DNA of 64,000 nucleotides from Plotosus lineatus (taxonomy: Eukaryota; Chordata; Actinopteri; Siluriformes; Plotosidae), in the NCBI GenBank assembly GCA_024760905.1, contig CM045733.1, forward strand, positions 23,030,001-23,094,000. Direction: 5' to 3'. Made by a program: the position numbers and the translations under genes. The notes beneath the pieces were generated by a model, which was given only the letters and a program-made list of their open reading frames with translations, made no database searches and was not told the DNA's origin. The first letter of the stretch is position 1. The number at the start of each line of letters is the position of its first letter. Below are positions 43,817 through 55,679 of this stretch, one piece after another.

Positions 43817-46601
43817 ATATAAGGTCAAAGGGCATGATCACCTATAATATGTAATTTAGTTTTGGGAATATTGTGTTAGACCTAAAGTTGTACTTGGCGG
43901 TAGGAAGTATCTTGGTCTAATAACTTCCTCTGATATGCTGACAGGTGCTGACAGAAGTGCAATATGGATTGCGATCACATATCCATAATCCATACAAATC
44001 ATGGCTGAATGTTCTAGAGCTCAACAATAGTTCAATGTAATTAGAAATGACATGATGGACTTCCATACTATATTATAAACAATGTTCAGGGGTAAGAAAA
44101 TTGAATGTTTAACACTCCCGAAAAAAGCAAATGGCTGTCAGATATAAGGAGAAAATATTTCAGCACATCCACATTGAGGTTTCCATGTCATTTCATCCAA
44201 TATTCTGGCATTTGTCAGATTCAGTTCCAACGATTTGGCTGATTTATGATGCACACCATTTGTCTGGCATTGTTGATATGAATAATGATGCAATACTTAA
44301 AACTCAGAGCCATGACCTGGCAAGATTTAGATTCAGATCAAATGTTTGGCAGCACTGTATTTTGAACATACTGTGACTGGTGGTCACATGGTCTTGGTAG
44401 ATTGTTCAGAAGCAGATTTACTGCTGTTCCCAGAGGCTCCATGTCCTCACATGGGTGCCAGTGGGTAGCAGTGCTGTTTTATTGATCCAGCTCTGCAGTG
44501 TGAATCTGAACGTTGGTTACTATGTGTCATAAGGTTTTCATGTTCTCCTTGTATAATTCAAAATTTTTACCTAAGTTCAGAGGTTTCTTCTCACGGTCCA
44601 TAAAATATGTATGCATGATTGTAGTGTGTGTCTGTGTCGGTGTTAATCCGGCAGTAGATTAGCGATCAGTTTGGTGTCTACTCCACCCCTTGCAAGTCAT
44701 GTCGAAATTGATGCCTGCCTTCCCTGAGACCCTAACTGAAAAGCTGTATTAATGACGGAAAGGGAAACTTTTTAAGCCAATGTAACATCTGAAAAAAGTC
44801 CGCAGTGTTTTTAGGTAGTCAGAAGACGAATTGCAAAATTATTCAGACCATCACTACTCATGCAGACAAACAAGTAAAACTTTAAAAAGATCAACATGTT
44901 TATTCATGATACGATGAATCTTTGGCCAAGATCATACACCTACGCACAGTATAAAAGAACTGCACTGGCTGCCAGCACATGCCCTATTTGGACAATATCA
45001 ATCCGTGGAGTTGCCACTGCACTGATATAAGCTGCCAAAAACAAGGAATAGTGCAAAATCTTCATTAACACTTTCACCTCTCGCCATCTCTTCCTCCCAC
45101 ATTCAAGCATTAATGGAGCAGCTACGGTGTTGATTCTTCAAATAAAGAAAAGCATCAAATAACATAATTATGTAAATATGCAATGGTAAAGATGGATAGT
45201 ATATCTACATGAAATGTATTTTTATTAATAGGAAAGCATATCAATGCACTAACATCTCTGTAAAATGCCTGCAAAATTGCTATATATAGAATCAAGACTT
45301 AGATTTTCGTTCTAAATGTAAAGTTATGGAGTGTGATTTAGGCCTCAGTTAAATAAATGCTGATAATCAAGCATAATAACTGATTCAATGGCGCTCACTT
45401 TATGGGGTATATTTTATTATATAATTTTCATTGTTTATTTTTTACATTTGGACTTACTAGATTTTTTCCTAATCAAACTGATGGAGTGGTGATCATGTAA
45501 AATCTACCATTAAAAGTGGTCTCTTAAAATTTTTAAAACACATCAATCACGGACATTAAAAATGATGGACTTCAGATAAAAATCCACTTGTACCAATATA
45601 ACTGATTCATGAATTGATTTACAAATGTACTTTCCAAAGGCTGCTTTTAGGAACAGTTACAAACAATTTGGAACACCTTGCTGAGAAACTGTGGAAAAGA
45701 TGCTCATATTAACCAAGGCCACAGGAGACCATACTAAATTCTGCAAGTTCTGTAAAACTTGCAATTTTGTATTTATGTAATTTGAATTTTCTCTATCTTC
45801 CATTAACAAATACAAATAATTATGAATACTAATAAACAAATAAATAGCTGCACTGGCAAGAACGGCCAACATCATAAAAGCATCTTGGGGAGTCATATAA
45901 AATAATTATGAAGGGGTATAATATGTCTTCTTTTAATTGAAAGTGCTAGAAGTCACTGGAAAGTTGAACAAATAACCATTTGGAGAGTGATTTGCAGTCG
46001 GAGCCTGCTATGTGGTATCATTAGCAATCTGATAATACATGATAATACACATGATTGATCCCAAGTGTTAATTCTCCATTTTAATGAATTGGCTCCTATA
46101 GAAATAATTTGCAAGCTAGTGACAATATTAAAAAAGGTTCTTTTGCAGGAAGCATTGGATTGATTAGTTGTACAAACACAGCAAAACAACCAGACAACCT
46201 TTCATTAATAACTAGTTTAATTGTTGGGTACAAGAAAGTGGTAACTTTACGATTACTTGTTAGAGAGAGAAAGAGAACATCCTTATAAATGGTCCTATAG
46301 GAAATTCAACTCTACCAGAAACAACCAGATACAGATGCAGTGTACAAATACAATATTATATTATAGATATTTTGAGTAAGTTTTGTTATCAATAATAATG
46401 AAAATAATATGGCACAAAATAAACATTGAACCCAATATTCTTAATGAAACTATTTAAAGGGGACAAAATTCATTGCAACTGGGTAGACAAACGACAATAT
46501 TTATGCTATTAGACCCGGTCAGAGAAGGTTTTGCACTGAGAAGGGCCGCTGACGCCATTATTCTGATTTTGGTCTGCATTAGACTGTGTCAGGGATCAGT
46601 T
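43817..46601. other. Repeat-poor stretch of 2.8 kb
   Basis: The longest stretch in the window without a confident repeat. A worn V-type/L2-like tail may lie at 44540-44752 (AGACCCTAACTGAAAAGC at its end). An open frame on the minus strand at 45657-45896 starts MTPQDAFMMLAVLASAAIYL and could form one membrane helix, but nothing supports it as a gene. Confidence 0.4.
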
Positions 46602-46886
46602 GTGGGGCTGGTGGTGTAGTGGTTAGGGTGCTGTGCTCATGATCGGGAGGTTGTGAGTTTGAATCCCACTGAGACCCTCACTGTGCTAAGACCCCTGGGC
46701 AAGGTCTCAACCACAAGTGTGCCTCTGTTCACCCAGCATTATAAATGGGTACCAGTAAAACTATACTGGGAAGGTAACCTGCGATGCACTAGCGTCCCAT
46801 CCAGGCGGAGTTGAACTCCGAGTTGCTTCACGCTACAGAAACCAGGGATGAGGCTTGAGTGTAAAAACCTTTTTTTTTCAAGACTG
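46602..46886 (+). repeat. SINE-D copy, first half of a composite
   Basis: The tRNA-like head GGTGGTGTAGTGGTTAGGG with B-box-like GAGTTTGAATCCC is followed by a body with AAGACCCCTGGGCAAGG and GAGTTGAACTCC. It ends in TGTAAAAACC, a T run and CAAGACTGTGCC. It is joined directly to a SINE-L head at about 46888. Confidence 0.82.
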
Positions 46887-46887
46887 T

Positions 46888-47232
46888 GCCAGGGGAAGTG
46901 GTGGCCTAGTGGTATAGGGTGCTGGATCAATGAGGTTAGGGGTTATGGGTTCAAGTCCCACTTTCCACAAAGTTGTCACTGTCCCCCCATGCAGCTAACT
47001 GTGTTATCAAAGGCCAGTCATGTTTCTCACTGTTTATGGTGTGAGGCTGTAAAAGAACCATTGCTGACTTTTGACAAGAGTAGCTGCAAAACTGTCAGTG
47101 TCTTTCCATCCTGCGATGGCCTGGTGAGCTGTCCAGGGTGTACTCTGCCCTTGCCCGGAGTCAGCTGGGATGGGCGCCAGCCGCCTCGAGTCCCTAATTA
47201 GGATTAAATGGTTACAGAAAATGAACTGATGA
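46888..47232 (+). repeat. SINE-L, second half of a composite with SINE-D
   Basis: Head with unusual variants (GATCAATGAGGTTAGGG, then GGTTATGGGTTCAAGTCCC) followed by the usual body and an L2-like tail (CCCTAATTAGGATTAAATGG). The same variant head occurs at 48235-48312 with a different tail. Confidence 0.88.
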
Positions 47233-47962
47233 ACTAGACTTTGCCAGATTGCTAATTTGTATGACTTTGTGGCTATGAGATCCACTATGGGCAGCTTTTG
47301 CGGAGATATGGCAAAGTTCAACCCTTTCTCATGAGCATCCATTTCGAGTGTGGAGAGAACACTAGTTTTGATCTCAAATAAAGAGGGTGCTGAATTTTAA
47401 GATTTCTAGATGAAAGACATTCTCCTGATTTTCTTTAATAACTTCTTAGAGTTTAGTAATATGCAGCATTTGGAATGGCAAAAAACCTAATGGAGTCATG
47501 TGAGACCTCTCCTATTGGAAATAATAAGGGCTCGAGCCACCTATCACAATTACGTGCATCATTATCAAGCAGGGATCCCAATGAGGTTTAGAAAAAAAAA
47601 TAGAGGAAACAGGTTTAGAAATAGAGGAAATGAAATATTTTAGCTGGGGGTCAAGGGGGCAGGGGCAGAGCATGTCATGTAAAACATCATGCAAACAAGT
47701 TATCATTGTTTTGTACCATGAATAAACACAAAACAAAACAGATGAAATAATGTAAAAATACTAAAAGGTTATTTCAGTGTAGATAAACACACATAATTCA
47801 AGTAGCATAGCGCTATGGCTCGTCATTCATGTGTAACATAATTATGAACTAATTATGAACTAATTTGTAGAAGGATCACATAACACATGACATATATTAT
47901 CACCACAAACATTTGTGTTCAACTGGTGAGCGTACCTGCTACAAGTTAGCATGTTAAGAGTC
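47233..47962. other. Unannotated stretch between the inverted composites
   Basis: No supported feature. Confidence 0.4.
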
Positions 47963-48312
47963 TGTCTTCCTTTCGGCTTTTTCCCTTTTACTCGGGAGTC
48001 ATCCACAGCGAATCATCTGATTTGCACATTTGATTTGGCAGAGGTTTTTATGTCGGATGCCCTTCCTGTCATAACCCTTTTAGCAAGGGACAGAAACACG
48101 CTGATGACTTTGCAGCCTTCTCTTTACGAAAGTCAACAATGGTTCTTTTACATGCCTCTCACCATAGACAGTGAGAGACATGGTCCGCCTTTGATAACCC
48201 AGTTAGCTGCACTGGGGGGACAGTGACAGCTTTCTGGAAAGTGGGACTTGAACCCATAACCCCTAACCTCATTGATCCAGTGCCCTATACCACTAGGCCA
48301 CCACTTCCCCGG
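47963..48312 (-). repeat. SINE-R, second half of an inverted composite with SINE-D
   Basis: Minus strand: RTE-like tail (CTTCCTTTCGGC, CACAGCGAATCATCTG) and body at the left, then the variant head matching 46888-47232 (plus strand ACCCCTAACCTCATTGATCC). It is followed by the SINE-D end. Confidence 0.9.
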
Positions 48313-48497
48313 CACAGTCTTAAAAAAAAAAGTTTTTACACCCAAGCCTCATGGCTCATCAGGCCAGTGCTTATCCCCGGTTTCTGTAGTGTGAAGCTAC
48401 TAGGAGTTCAACTCCCCCTGGATGGGACGCTAATGCATCGCAGGTTACCTTCCCAGTATATTTTTACTGGTACCCATTTATACTGCTGGGTGCTACT
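48313..48497 (-). repeat. SINE-D partial, first half of the inverted composite
   Basis: On the minus strand it shows the 3' two thirds of SINE-D, ending TGTAAAAACTTTTTTTTTT then AAGACTGTGCC. The same junction to the head occurs as at 46886. Its own head is missing. Confidence 0.82.
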
Positions 48498-48499
48498 AC

Positions 48500-48640
48500 T
48501 GAGACAGTGAGAGGCATGGCTCGCCTTTGATAACCCAGTTAGCTGCACTGGGGGGGACAGTGACAACCTTGTGGAGAGTGGGACTCGAACCCCCAACCTT
48601 TGGATCAGCAATACAGCACACTAGACCACCACTGCGCCTA
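48500..48640 (-). repeat. SINE-R/L head fragment
   Basis: Minus-strand body and tRNA-like head (GGGACTCGAACCCCC on plus, CTAGACCACCACTGCG at the right end) without a tail, so the subtype cannot be told. Confidence 0.8.
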
Positions 48641-48761
48641 ACAGCTATCAACAACAACAACTATAAAATGTATTTATTGCTACTACTTACGTTATCTAAC
48701 TCACCTGGTGTGTTTTAATCACACTAATCATTTAATAGAAGGTTTTATATTGTCTGTAATT

Positions 48762-49129
48762 GGCGGGCAGTGGTGGTCTAGTGGATAGGGCGCAGGATCA
48801 CTGATCCTAAGGTTGGGGGTTCGAGTCACCCCACAGGGTTCTCACTGCCCCCACAGGGGTTGTCACTGCCCCCCCAGTGCGGCTAACTGGGTTATCAAAG
48901 GCGGACCATGTCTCTCACTGTCTCTGGTGTGAGGTATGTAAAAGAACCATTGCTGACTTTCGTGAACAGTAGGCTGCAAAGTCATCAGCGTGTTTCTGTC
49001 CCTTGCTAAAACGGTTGTGACAGGAAGGGCATCCGACATAAAAAAAAAAAACCTATGCTAAATCAAATGTGCGAATCAGATGATTTGCTGTGACGACTCC
49101 CGAGAAAAAGGAAAAAAGCGCCAAAAGAA
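48762..49129 (+). repeat. SINE-R with perfect 15-bp duplication
   Basis: Full-length, with a small internal duplication of the GTCACTGCCCCC block in the head/body region. The RTE-like tail ends near GCGCCAAAAG. Flanks ATATTGTCTGTAATT at 48747-48761 and 49130-49144 are identical. Confidence 0.94.
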
Positions 49130-49144
49130 ATATTGTCTGTAATT

Positions 49145-50078
49145 AAATATAAATCAAAGCAGAATTTTCTGATTTATTTTTATTTGCATTTTTTATAGTA
49201 TCCCAACTTTTTCAGATAAGGGTATTGTATTTGCAATCAAATACTGTATATAAACTTTATTCACCATTTACAGTTAGTATATTCTGGTGAGAATGGAAGC
49301 AATGGGCACATTTAAACTTTCCTGTAAAGTTCTGGCCGATCAAATCAATTCTGGAAAATTTCAAAACAAAACAAAACCCAACTAAACTGAGTATCACTGT
49401 ACATATAACATTCACTTACGTTCTCATCTAAACACTGAAAATATGATTATTCCTTTCAATAAAATGTACAGTTGAATAGAATCACTACAACACCACAGGT
49501 GGACTTCTGTGTAAAACATTTGCTGGGAACTGGTGAGTGACAGAATTTGTGTTTTACTTGTAGTCTCCTCACATTGCTCAGGGTTATACAGAAGCTTCCA
49601 GATTAATCTCCCATGAAATTGAGAAGGGTGATCCTGTTTTTTTTTTTCAGAGGGCAAGTGTTATTTGTTGTAGGTGCTCAGAGTGACTGCAGAGTTGTAT
49701 CGCATGCTTTAGAATTCTAAATGTGGCAGACGGATGGAGGGGAGAAATAGTCTTTACAGTGACATAAAGACAGTGGACAGTGATGGAGTCAGGAGAAAGC
49801 GTAAAACAGCTAAAGGATTAGCTTCTATAAAGTCAGCTGATTAGGCCATTCCTCACACAAACAAACAAACTCCTGAAAAACACAAGATTATTAAATGAAA
49901 AACTGTGGGAAAATTACGTAATAAATTTAGTAAAAAAAAAAATCATGGCTGAGGTTTACATAGTAAAACACACACACACACAGAAATCTGCCATAACATT
50001 TAAAATACTGACAGCTAAAGTGATTTATTTATTATATATCATCTATCTCATTACAGTAACACATATCAAAGAGTGTGA
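49145..50078. other. Unannotated stretch
   Basis: No supported feature. A short (CA)n is at 49968-49982. Confidence 0.4.
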
Positions 50079-50080
50079 TA

Positions 50081-50572
50081 CAGGGATCCGTCACTTTCCG
50101 TGGTTAATATTGGATCGAGATCCTCCCGCGACCATCAAATTTCGCGAAGTAGGATCAACCCCCCGACTGACATATACGTACATGTATATGTGTATATAAT
50201 ATCAATAAATACATATTCAATGCTATAAATGCTTATAATAACAATTATACATTCAAAAGTAATGCATAAGATGTAAATAAAATATAAATACACCCACATA
50301 CAAAGGCGTGTGCGTGAACGGACTCAGATGCGCACCTCACAAAAATGTAAGTAGTTTTGATGGGAGGTTTTGGGTTGTTTTTTTGTTTTGTGTTTGTTTA
50401 GGTTTTTCTTTTTGTTGCATAATTGTCTTTGTTTTGTGACATTTTCCTTAACTTTTCCCCCTATTCTTCCTTAATTTCCTTATTTTTTAATTTGCTGAAT
50501 ATTAAAAAAAAAAAAAAAACACGATGCAATGAGGCCGCATTAATTGAAGCATGCAGTAGCGAGGGATCTCTG
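50081..50572 (+). mobile_element. Tigger-like MITE, full copy
   Basis: CAGGGATCCGTCAC to GAGGGATCTCTG, TA at 50079-50080 and 50573-50574. All internal blocks of the family are present, plus a long A run near 50502-50519. Confidence 0.9.
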
Positions 50573-50589
50573 TATATAAGGCAGAAAAT

Positions 50590-50935
50590 GATCAATCAAA
50601 AATGTGTTGGAAGCAGGAAAAATGAACAAATAAAGATCTGAGTGACTTTGAAAAGAGCCATATTATGATGGCCAAATGACTTGAACTATTCATTTCCAAA
50701 ATGGCAGGTCTTGTGGTTTGTATCAACCAAAAGTTGACCAACAAAAGTAAACTGGTGAACTGGCTAGAGTGTCATGGATTCCCAAGGCTCACTATTTTTC
50801 ATGAGGCTTGATGGCTAGTACATCTGCTCTGATATAACCAAAGGGATACTGTAGCGCAAACTGCTAAAAATGCCAATGCTGGTGGCGATATTAGTTGCAG
50901 TCCCACTAGTCACATTTCAGAGAAGTGATATTAAC
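50590..50935 (+). pseudogene. Tc1-like transposase fragment (third type), N-terminal part
   Basis: Broken frames read DLSDFEKSHIMMAK, then a stop, SISKMAGLV-like sequence and CHGFPRLT. Near 50850 comes DTVAQTAKNANAGGD. The order follows the paired helix-turn-helix N-terminus of a fish Tc1-like transposase. The catalytic part and both element ends are absent. Confidence 0.65.
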
Positions 50936-51109
50936 ATTTTCTCAAATTATCAAAGATGGACTTGGTACTATTTCTTGTGCGCGGTAAGATAGAGCCCCTA
51001 AACTCTGAATTCTACTGCAGTGACACATGAAAATACAAATAAAGTAGAAAACAAGAATAAATAAGTAAAACTAAAAACCCAGCATACCACACATTCCTTT
51101 GTCTCAATC

Positions 51110-51650
51110 AATACTTTCTTTCTCCATGTAACAAAGGTACTCTGACCGGTTGCATACAGGATGGATTTGAATATGCACTGGAGTATGAATAAATGCCAAT
51201 GAAAGTACAGCTGCTGAACCACACTGTACAGCAGTAGGTCAGGAGGCGCTCGATGACGAAAAAAGCTTTTCAGAAGCGGTCAGGGTAGACAGGCTTGTTG
51301 GAGCTTCTGAGAAACTACATCCTTTGTTGTGCTTTCCCCACCTGGTGGCAGATGTTTGTGGTCCAGGTGAAGTCAGCAGAGATGTGGACTCCAGGAAACA
51401 TGAAGGACTCTACGCTCTCTCCCTCCTCTCCTTCAGTGTAGAGGGTACGATGCTCAGTTTGGTTAGATCTTCTGAAGCCCGTTATCATTTCCTTGGTTTT
51501 GGATGTGTTAAATTTCAGATTATTGTTGTTGCACCATCACCGTAGATGCTGATCTTTCTTTCTGTAGGCTGACTTGTTGTTATCTGTTATCAGACCTATG
51601 ACAGTGGTATTGTCGGTGAATAAATCCACCTTTCTCTTTCTGTACTCAGT
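51110..51650 (-). pseudogene. CR1/jockey-like LINE fragment, C-terminal RT region
   Basis: Minus-strand frames show DNTTVIGLITDNNESAYRK (near 51620-51560), NLKFNTSKTKEMITGFRRS near 51500 and ESVESFMFPGVHISADFTW near 51410. ICHQVGKAQQRM and FLRSSNKP follow near 51320, and a continuation (VPLLHGERKY) runs to 51110. This is the thumb end of a reverse transcriptase. The catalytic DD motif is just outside the readable part. It is a separate family from those at 27040-30220. Confidence 0.7.
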
Positions 51651-51659
51651 ATGAGTGTA

Positions 51660-52092
51660 GCTCAACTACTGATGCCTCGTCTCTCCTCTAGCTGTGCTCT
51701 TTTCCACAATCTCTGCTTGAAGCAGCATTCGCTTGATGAAAATGGACAATACACAATGAATTGTTGACCAGTCTGTCTCTACGCAAACAAGTCTACAGTC
51801 AGTCCCACAGCAGTTCTTTCCCAAAAGAGAAAGTAGCCGTGTTGCAAACAAATTTCATGTGGTTACAATACATGAATATATAATCACATAGGACACTCTT
51901 TCAGTTTAATCATTATTTTCCCTATCCTTGTTTTCTCTAATATTTGGAAAATTCCCATTATCATGATGCTTATGCAATTGAGTGTACTATGAGCCTTAAG
52001 GGATCTTTATTGTTAACAAGCTGGCTGCTCTAATTACTCTATCACACCATTGAAAGAAACTGTGGATTAGCCGCCATATAGCCTTTAACATA
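51660..52092. other. Unannotated stretch
   Basis: No supported feature. Confidence 0.4.
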
Positions 52093-52102
52093 AACATGGA
52101 GC

Positions 52103-52436
52103 TCAGTTCAGTTCATTTTCTGTAACCGCTTAATCCTAATTACGGTCACGGGGAGGCTGGTGCCATTCCTAGCAGACTCTGGGTGACGACAGCGCACACC
52201 CTGGACAGTTCACCAGGCCATCGCAGGGCGAAAACAGGCTGACGGCTTTGCAGCTACTTTTAGCAAAAGTCAGCAATGGTAGACAGTGAGAGACATTGCC
52301 GGTCTTTGATAACCCATTAAGCTGCACTGGGGGGGACGACGACAACAGTGACAACCTGTGGTGAGTCGGGCTTGAACCCCCAACCTTAGGATCAGCGATC
52401 CAGCCCCCTATACCACCAGGTCACCACTGCCATTAG
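52103..52436 (-). repeat. SINE-L copy
   Basis: Minus strand, complete; probable duplication ACATGGAGCT / ACATGCAGCT at 52093-52102 and 52437-52446. Confidence 0.88.
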
Positions 52437-52446
52437 ACATGCAGCT

Positions 52447-53714
52447 GCATTTAAAAATGGGTTAAAGGTACATAGTGAGAAAAGCAAACAGTACCAATCA
52501 GAACTCATAATTCATCCAAGACTCAAGTGACTGTTGCATATCTGTGCTTGTGGTGAATTTTGTCCAAAACAAAATTGAGTTTTAAGAATTGCAATTGTGA
52601 CCATGAAAGTAAGTTTTTTTTTCTTCTTTTTTCAGCACTATCACTTAAAAGCAATATTGAGGAATAGGCTATATTTATAAAAATCTGTTTATTGATATAA
52701 CTATCTCAAATACAAATAGTTATTTTAAAATAATTTGCAAGAATTTTTAGAAATACTGTAATACTAAAAATTCTAAAATTTCTATTTCTAGAAAGTTTAA
52801 TGACTGAATAATTAATTAAATGCTGTTAGTTGTTATGAATAAAGGAGCTATCGGTTGTCTACATCTGTCTGCATGACTTGTTAGTTATTGAGTCATTGCT
52901 GCATGCAAGGCCTGCCCTTCATTACCAAACACAAGTCAATCAATTTTGATGAAATTATTATTAACAAACTGTTAGTTTAACGTTAAATGGTTGCATCTGT
53001 GAAAACTATCCTTCATGTGGGTGATCACTATGATACCTTATCTGGGTTGGAACAGGAAGCTCAGAATATTTGATTTGTTGACTGATTGTAACATGAATAT
53101 GTCAGATTCAGACATGTGTGGTGAGGCATAGTAAAGCTGTGCCTCTTCAACACTGTCCATTCATCAACTGAGTCAGTGTATCAGTGAAAGGATAAATCAA
53201 ATGGACCAAAAAGACATAAGGTTTGTTATGTGGTTTCATACTCCCTTGGAAAAGTATTTTTGTTATTTGTAGCATGTAAAAATATGGTAGTTTATTTTGA
53301 TGCATGGTTTTGTGCTGTATTTAACTTAATTTTAAAGTACCTTTGTTCCTAGTTGTGTTCATTGGTGCACTACTTTCTGTACCCTGATCACTGGAGGCCA
53401 GTTGGCCTGTCAGTTCACATCCTTTTGATCAGTCTCTTCCAGGCAGATTTGCGTGTTTCATGGACAAGTATGATATCTGCTGTTGGCTTGCTATGCTGGT
53501 CACAGCAACACTGGCAATTTTTTTTTTTTTTTTGTGTTACATAGGCAGCACCACAAAAAGGTGACCGTCAGACATCACCCTCTTCTTGCCCCACTGTCTG
53601 ACAATTTTTTATAATCACATGGAACCAACAATATATAACTTCCAGCCTCATTAATGCAGTTAATCAAATGTGTGTTCTCATCAGAACATTTTATTATATT
53701 TTAAAACATTTTTA
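52447..53714. other. Unannotated stretch of 1.3 kb
   Basis: No supported feature. A T run of 15 is near 53519. Confidence 0.4.
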
Positions 53715-54040
53715 GGGGAACGCCATGGTGCTTTAGTAGTGGTAGAAGGTCCTGAGCTGGATTCCTCGCGGAGAGGTTTCTGTGTGGACTTTGCATGTTC
53801 TCCTCATGCTTCCGTGGATTTCCTCCAGGTTCTCCAAGTTCCCTCCCACAATCTGAAGACATGCACATTAGACTAAGTAATCGTTCCAAATTGCCCATAG
53901 ATGGGCGTGTGAATAGTTGTGTGTGTTGTCCTGCGAAGGTCTGGTGAGCTGTTTAGCACCTCACCCTTGCCCAGTGTTGGCTGAGATGGGCACTAGCCTC
54001 CGTGTAACTTGTAGGATTAAGTGGTTTGACAAATGAGTGA
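53715..54040 (+). repeat. V-type SINE, complete but diverged
   Basis: Worn head (GCCATGGTGCTTTAGTAG), core (TGTGTGGACTTTGCATG, TCCCACAATCTGAAGACATG) and L2-like tail (GGTCTGGTGAGCTG to GTAGGATTAAG). Confidence 0.8.
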
Positions 54041-54200
54041 GTGGAAGTAAGTGAGTAATTTTTGGCTCAGGCTCCAACAGATAATCTTGTCCATAACTTA
54101 AATAAGTCACAAGATACAAAGCAGAGGTAATGAAATCTCAGTATCCATATGGAATGTCGGCTTTGTCACAAGTTTATTTCTCATTTAAGAGTTTTCAATG

Positions 54201-54547
54201 GGCAGTGGTATCTAGTGGTATAGGGGGGCTGGATCGCTGATCCTAAGGTTGGGGGTTCGAGTCCCACTCTCCACAAGGTTGTCACTGTCCCCCCAGTGCA
54301 GCTAACTGGGTTATCAAAGGCCGGCCATGTCTCTCACTGTCTATGGTGTGAGACATGTAAAAGAACCATTGCTGACTTTCGACAAGAGTAGCTACAAAGC
54401 TGTCAGCGTGTTTCCGCCCTGCGATGGCTTGGCGAGCTGTCCAGGGTGTACTCTGCCCGTGCCCGGAGTTGGCTGGGATGGGCGCCAGCCTCCCCGCGAC
54501 CCTAATTAGGATTATGCGGGTACAGAAAATGAACTGATGATGATGAT
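54201..54547 (+). repeat. SINE-L with perfect 12-bp duplication
   Basis: Flanked by GAGTTTTCAATG at 54189-54200 and 54548-54559. Well preserved: A-box-like TGGTATCTAGTGG, B box GGTTCGAGTCC (54254-54264), body, and the L2-like tail followed by ATG repeats. It is a good reference copy for the family. Confidence 0.95.
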
Positions 54548-54559
54548 GAGTTTTCAATG

Positions 54560-55650
54560 ACTATAACAATGCTAGTGCATGCAATGCTGATGGTTTTAAT
54601 GTTATCAAGCTTTATTTATAATTTTCTAAATTAAAAAAGTCTTCCAGGAACTCTGTGCATGCAATTTATGCATTACCTCCTCTCTGTATATGTGCATGTC
54701 AACTCCAGATACACCCATATATGTTTAATGGTTATTCTACGCAGGACTGTTTGTTGATGGATGATAAAAGAAAGTGTATAATCTTGGTGGGTGGGAGACA
54801 AACACAACAGTGTGCCCTCCAGGACCAAATTCCTAATTAAGATTTATTCAGGTCTCAGCGGAACATGGTGCATTTTGTCCTAATAAATCTTATAGGACTT
54901 CCGCCCTCTCTTTCAGTTTCTAAGCTCACAGTCATACTTTCTCTTCCTCTCCGGTAATCCTATCTACATAACCTCTAATGATAAAGAATTATTCTGATAT
55001 AAAATGAATCAAAATGAGGAATTGTCCTGCAGTCTTCATTCCCGCATTTCACTGAGACTTTGCTTGGAGCAGTGTGTGTTTGGATGGATGCATAGTGACA
55101 GTTGACATTAAGTTGTATACCTCGGCTGGAAAGTAGAGAAAAGAATACAGCGATTTACTGCACTGGCAGGAACAGACACCTTTCTCACTCTAGGCATTTC
55201 AGCATGACCAATGTAAATATGTCAGCAGAGTGTTTTACAGGATTTTCAATATAGGCTCATCAAATACTTTCCCATGGGGTCTTCATTCCTGTTCAGCACA
55301 TTTGAGTGGATCATGGGCTTGCAAGACTTCCAAATAAATGGACTAACCATGACAATTACTTTATACAGTCTAAAATTATACGAGTTAGTTTATCCACCTA
55401 AAGTTGTTTAAAGTCATCGATTTTATTTTGAAAGGGGCAGCATGCTTTCCTTTTATAAAAAATGATGCTAAAACACCTCTGCCATGATGTCGAATTTGCA
55501 GCCATGTGCAGTCAAGACTTTCACATTCTTGCTTTTATGGACTAGCTCGAAATTCATTGTTTTTCTTTTTAAATCTCTCCATGTTTTAAACATTTTTATT
55601 ATAAATGGCTAACTGTTTGTATGGGTTCGGGTGACTAGGAATGTCATAAG
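54560..55650. other. Unannotated stretch of 1.1 kb
   Basis: No supported feature. Confidence 0.4.
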
Positions 55651-55679
55651 GAATAATAAAGTTAGTTGAACTAACCTAC

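Noticed and set aside
45657..45896. 79-residue minus-strand open frame with a hydrophobic stretch, possible small membrane protein
   Set aside because: Short, in AT-rich DNA, no recognised family, no splice or promoter support; chance frames of this size are common in the window.
54201..54290. tRNA-like sequences with A and B boxes at SINE heads (many places) considered as tRNA genes
   Set aside because: They lack a foldable full cloverleaf, are always followed by the SINE body, and are flanked by target-site duplications.
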